Assembly: GCA_026391695.1 (NCBI GenBank) | Contig: JAPLDP010000062.1 | Coordinates: 1-34,690 of the forward strand | Origin: Bacteroidota bacterium | GTDB lineage: Bacteria > Bacteroidota > Bacteroidia > Bacteroidales > JAGONC01 | Reading direction: 5' to 3' | Length of the DNA stretch: 34,690 bases | Made by a program: the position numbers and the translations under genes | Shown: positions 34,489 through 34,690 of the stretch, piece after piece | Layout: each line of letters starts with the position of its first letter | Numbering within the stretch: the stretch's first letter is position 1 | The notes under the pieces: generated by a model | What the model saw: the letters and a program-made list of their open reading frames with translations, nothing else | Database searches by the model: none | What the model was told of the DNA's origin: nothing

Positions 34489-34690
34489 ATTGACCGAAAT
34501 TAGTGGTCTGATAAAATTAATTATAAATCAGATAATGTTATTATATATAAATTTCTCCTATAAATCCTTTCCAAGTTATAACGCCTTTGGTATGCGAGTT
34601 TCTCCTGCGAGCTTAGCCAAACGAATGATTGGCATTAACTCATGTCTGTGTTCTTAAAGTCCTTTTCAGGACATGTTGCGTTGGTCAATT
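34489..34690. other. Right-edge non-coding stretch
   Basis: No gene was recognised here. Two small inverted repeats are visible: GCCAA/TTGGC (around 34615-34635) and GTCC/GGAC (around 34658-34673). They might belong to an RNA or element that continues beyond the window, but nothing decides this. Confidence 0.35.

Noticed and set aside
1-34690. tRNA, rRNA, CRISPR array, insertion sequence or biosynthetic cluster
   Set aside because: None of the expected motifs (T-loop GGTTCGA-type, spaced repeats, DDE or tyrosine recombinase motifs) was found on reading both strands, within the limits of inspection by eye.

Overview
The window reads as chromosomal DNA of a member of the Bacteroidota. The signs are exported proteins that end in type IX secretion (T9SS) type A sorting domains (xxYPNPA motifs), promoters of the TTG-N20-TAnnTTTG kind, little Shine-Dalgarno signal, LytS/LytTR two-component pairs, an ECF sigma factor with a membrane anti-sigma factor, and PAS/GAF proteins with the C-terminal GRE...KxEVNxLLxxLG tail. 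Order or genus cannot be fixed from the sequence alone. No rRNA, tRNA, CRISPR array, transposase or phage gene was seen.

Layout. 1-623: non-coding, holding copy A of a 99-bp repeat. 624-6231 (+): a frameshifted subtilase-like T9SS cargo protein whose catalytic Asp is replaced by Asn, then a beta-propeller-like T9SS cargo protein. 6261-8060 (-): ECF sigma factor and a zinc-finger anti-sigma factor ending in a TonB C-terminal domain. 8301-10706 (+): an exported VIT/VWA protein ending in the same TonB domain, closed by a strong terminator. 10848-14400 (-): RNase R and a YihY/BrkB membrane protein. 14560-16309 (-): a LytTR response regulator and its broken LytS-like kinase. 16602-19374 (+): an M16 zinc peptidase in three frames. 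19418-24151 (-): a 1577-residue multidomain T9SS adhesin-like protein, converging on the M16 gene through a 44-bp perfect palindrome; copy B of the repeat lies behind its promoter. 24385-25415 (-): a decayed second LytTR/LytS pair. 25581-26987 (+): a PurF homologue without the glutaminase cysteine. 27127-27906 (+): a VOC-DUF3795 fusion. 27940-33347 (-): a four-gene PAS-rich phosphorelay cluster. 33628-34488 (-): a DUF1295 membrane protein.

How the genes fit together. Much of the window concerns the cell envelope and surface: three T9SS cargo proteins, an exported peptidase, and an ECF system that probably senses an envelope state through TonB-like domains. The right third is signal transduction: an Rcp-type regulator, REC-PAS and GAF-PAS proteins without output domains, and one hybrid kinase that can supply phosphate.

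Several genes are broken (subtilase, LytS kinase, M16 peptidase, second LytTR pair), mostly at short homopolymers. Others, including the 4.7-kb cargo gene and the whole 25.6-34.5 kb part, are intact. Assembly error and true decay cannot be separated without reads. The most unusual signal is the pair of 99-bp intergenic repeats (about 89% identical by eye, no gaps), each upstream of and oriented toward a T9SS cargo gene, 23.8 kb apart, with conserved hairpins.
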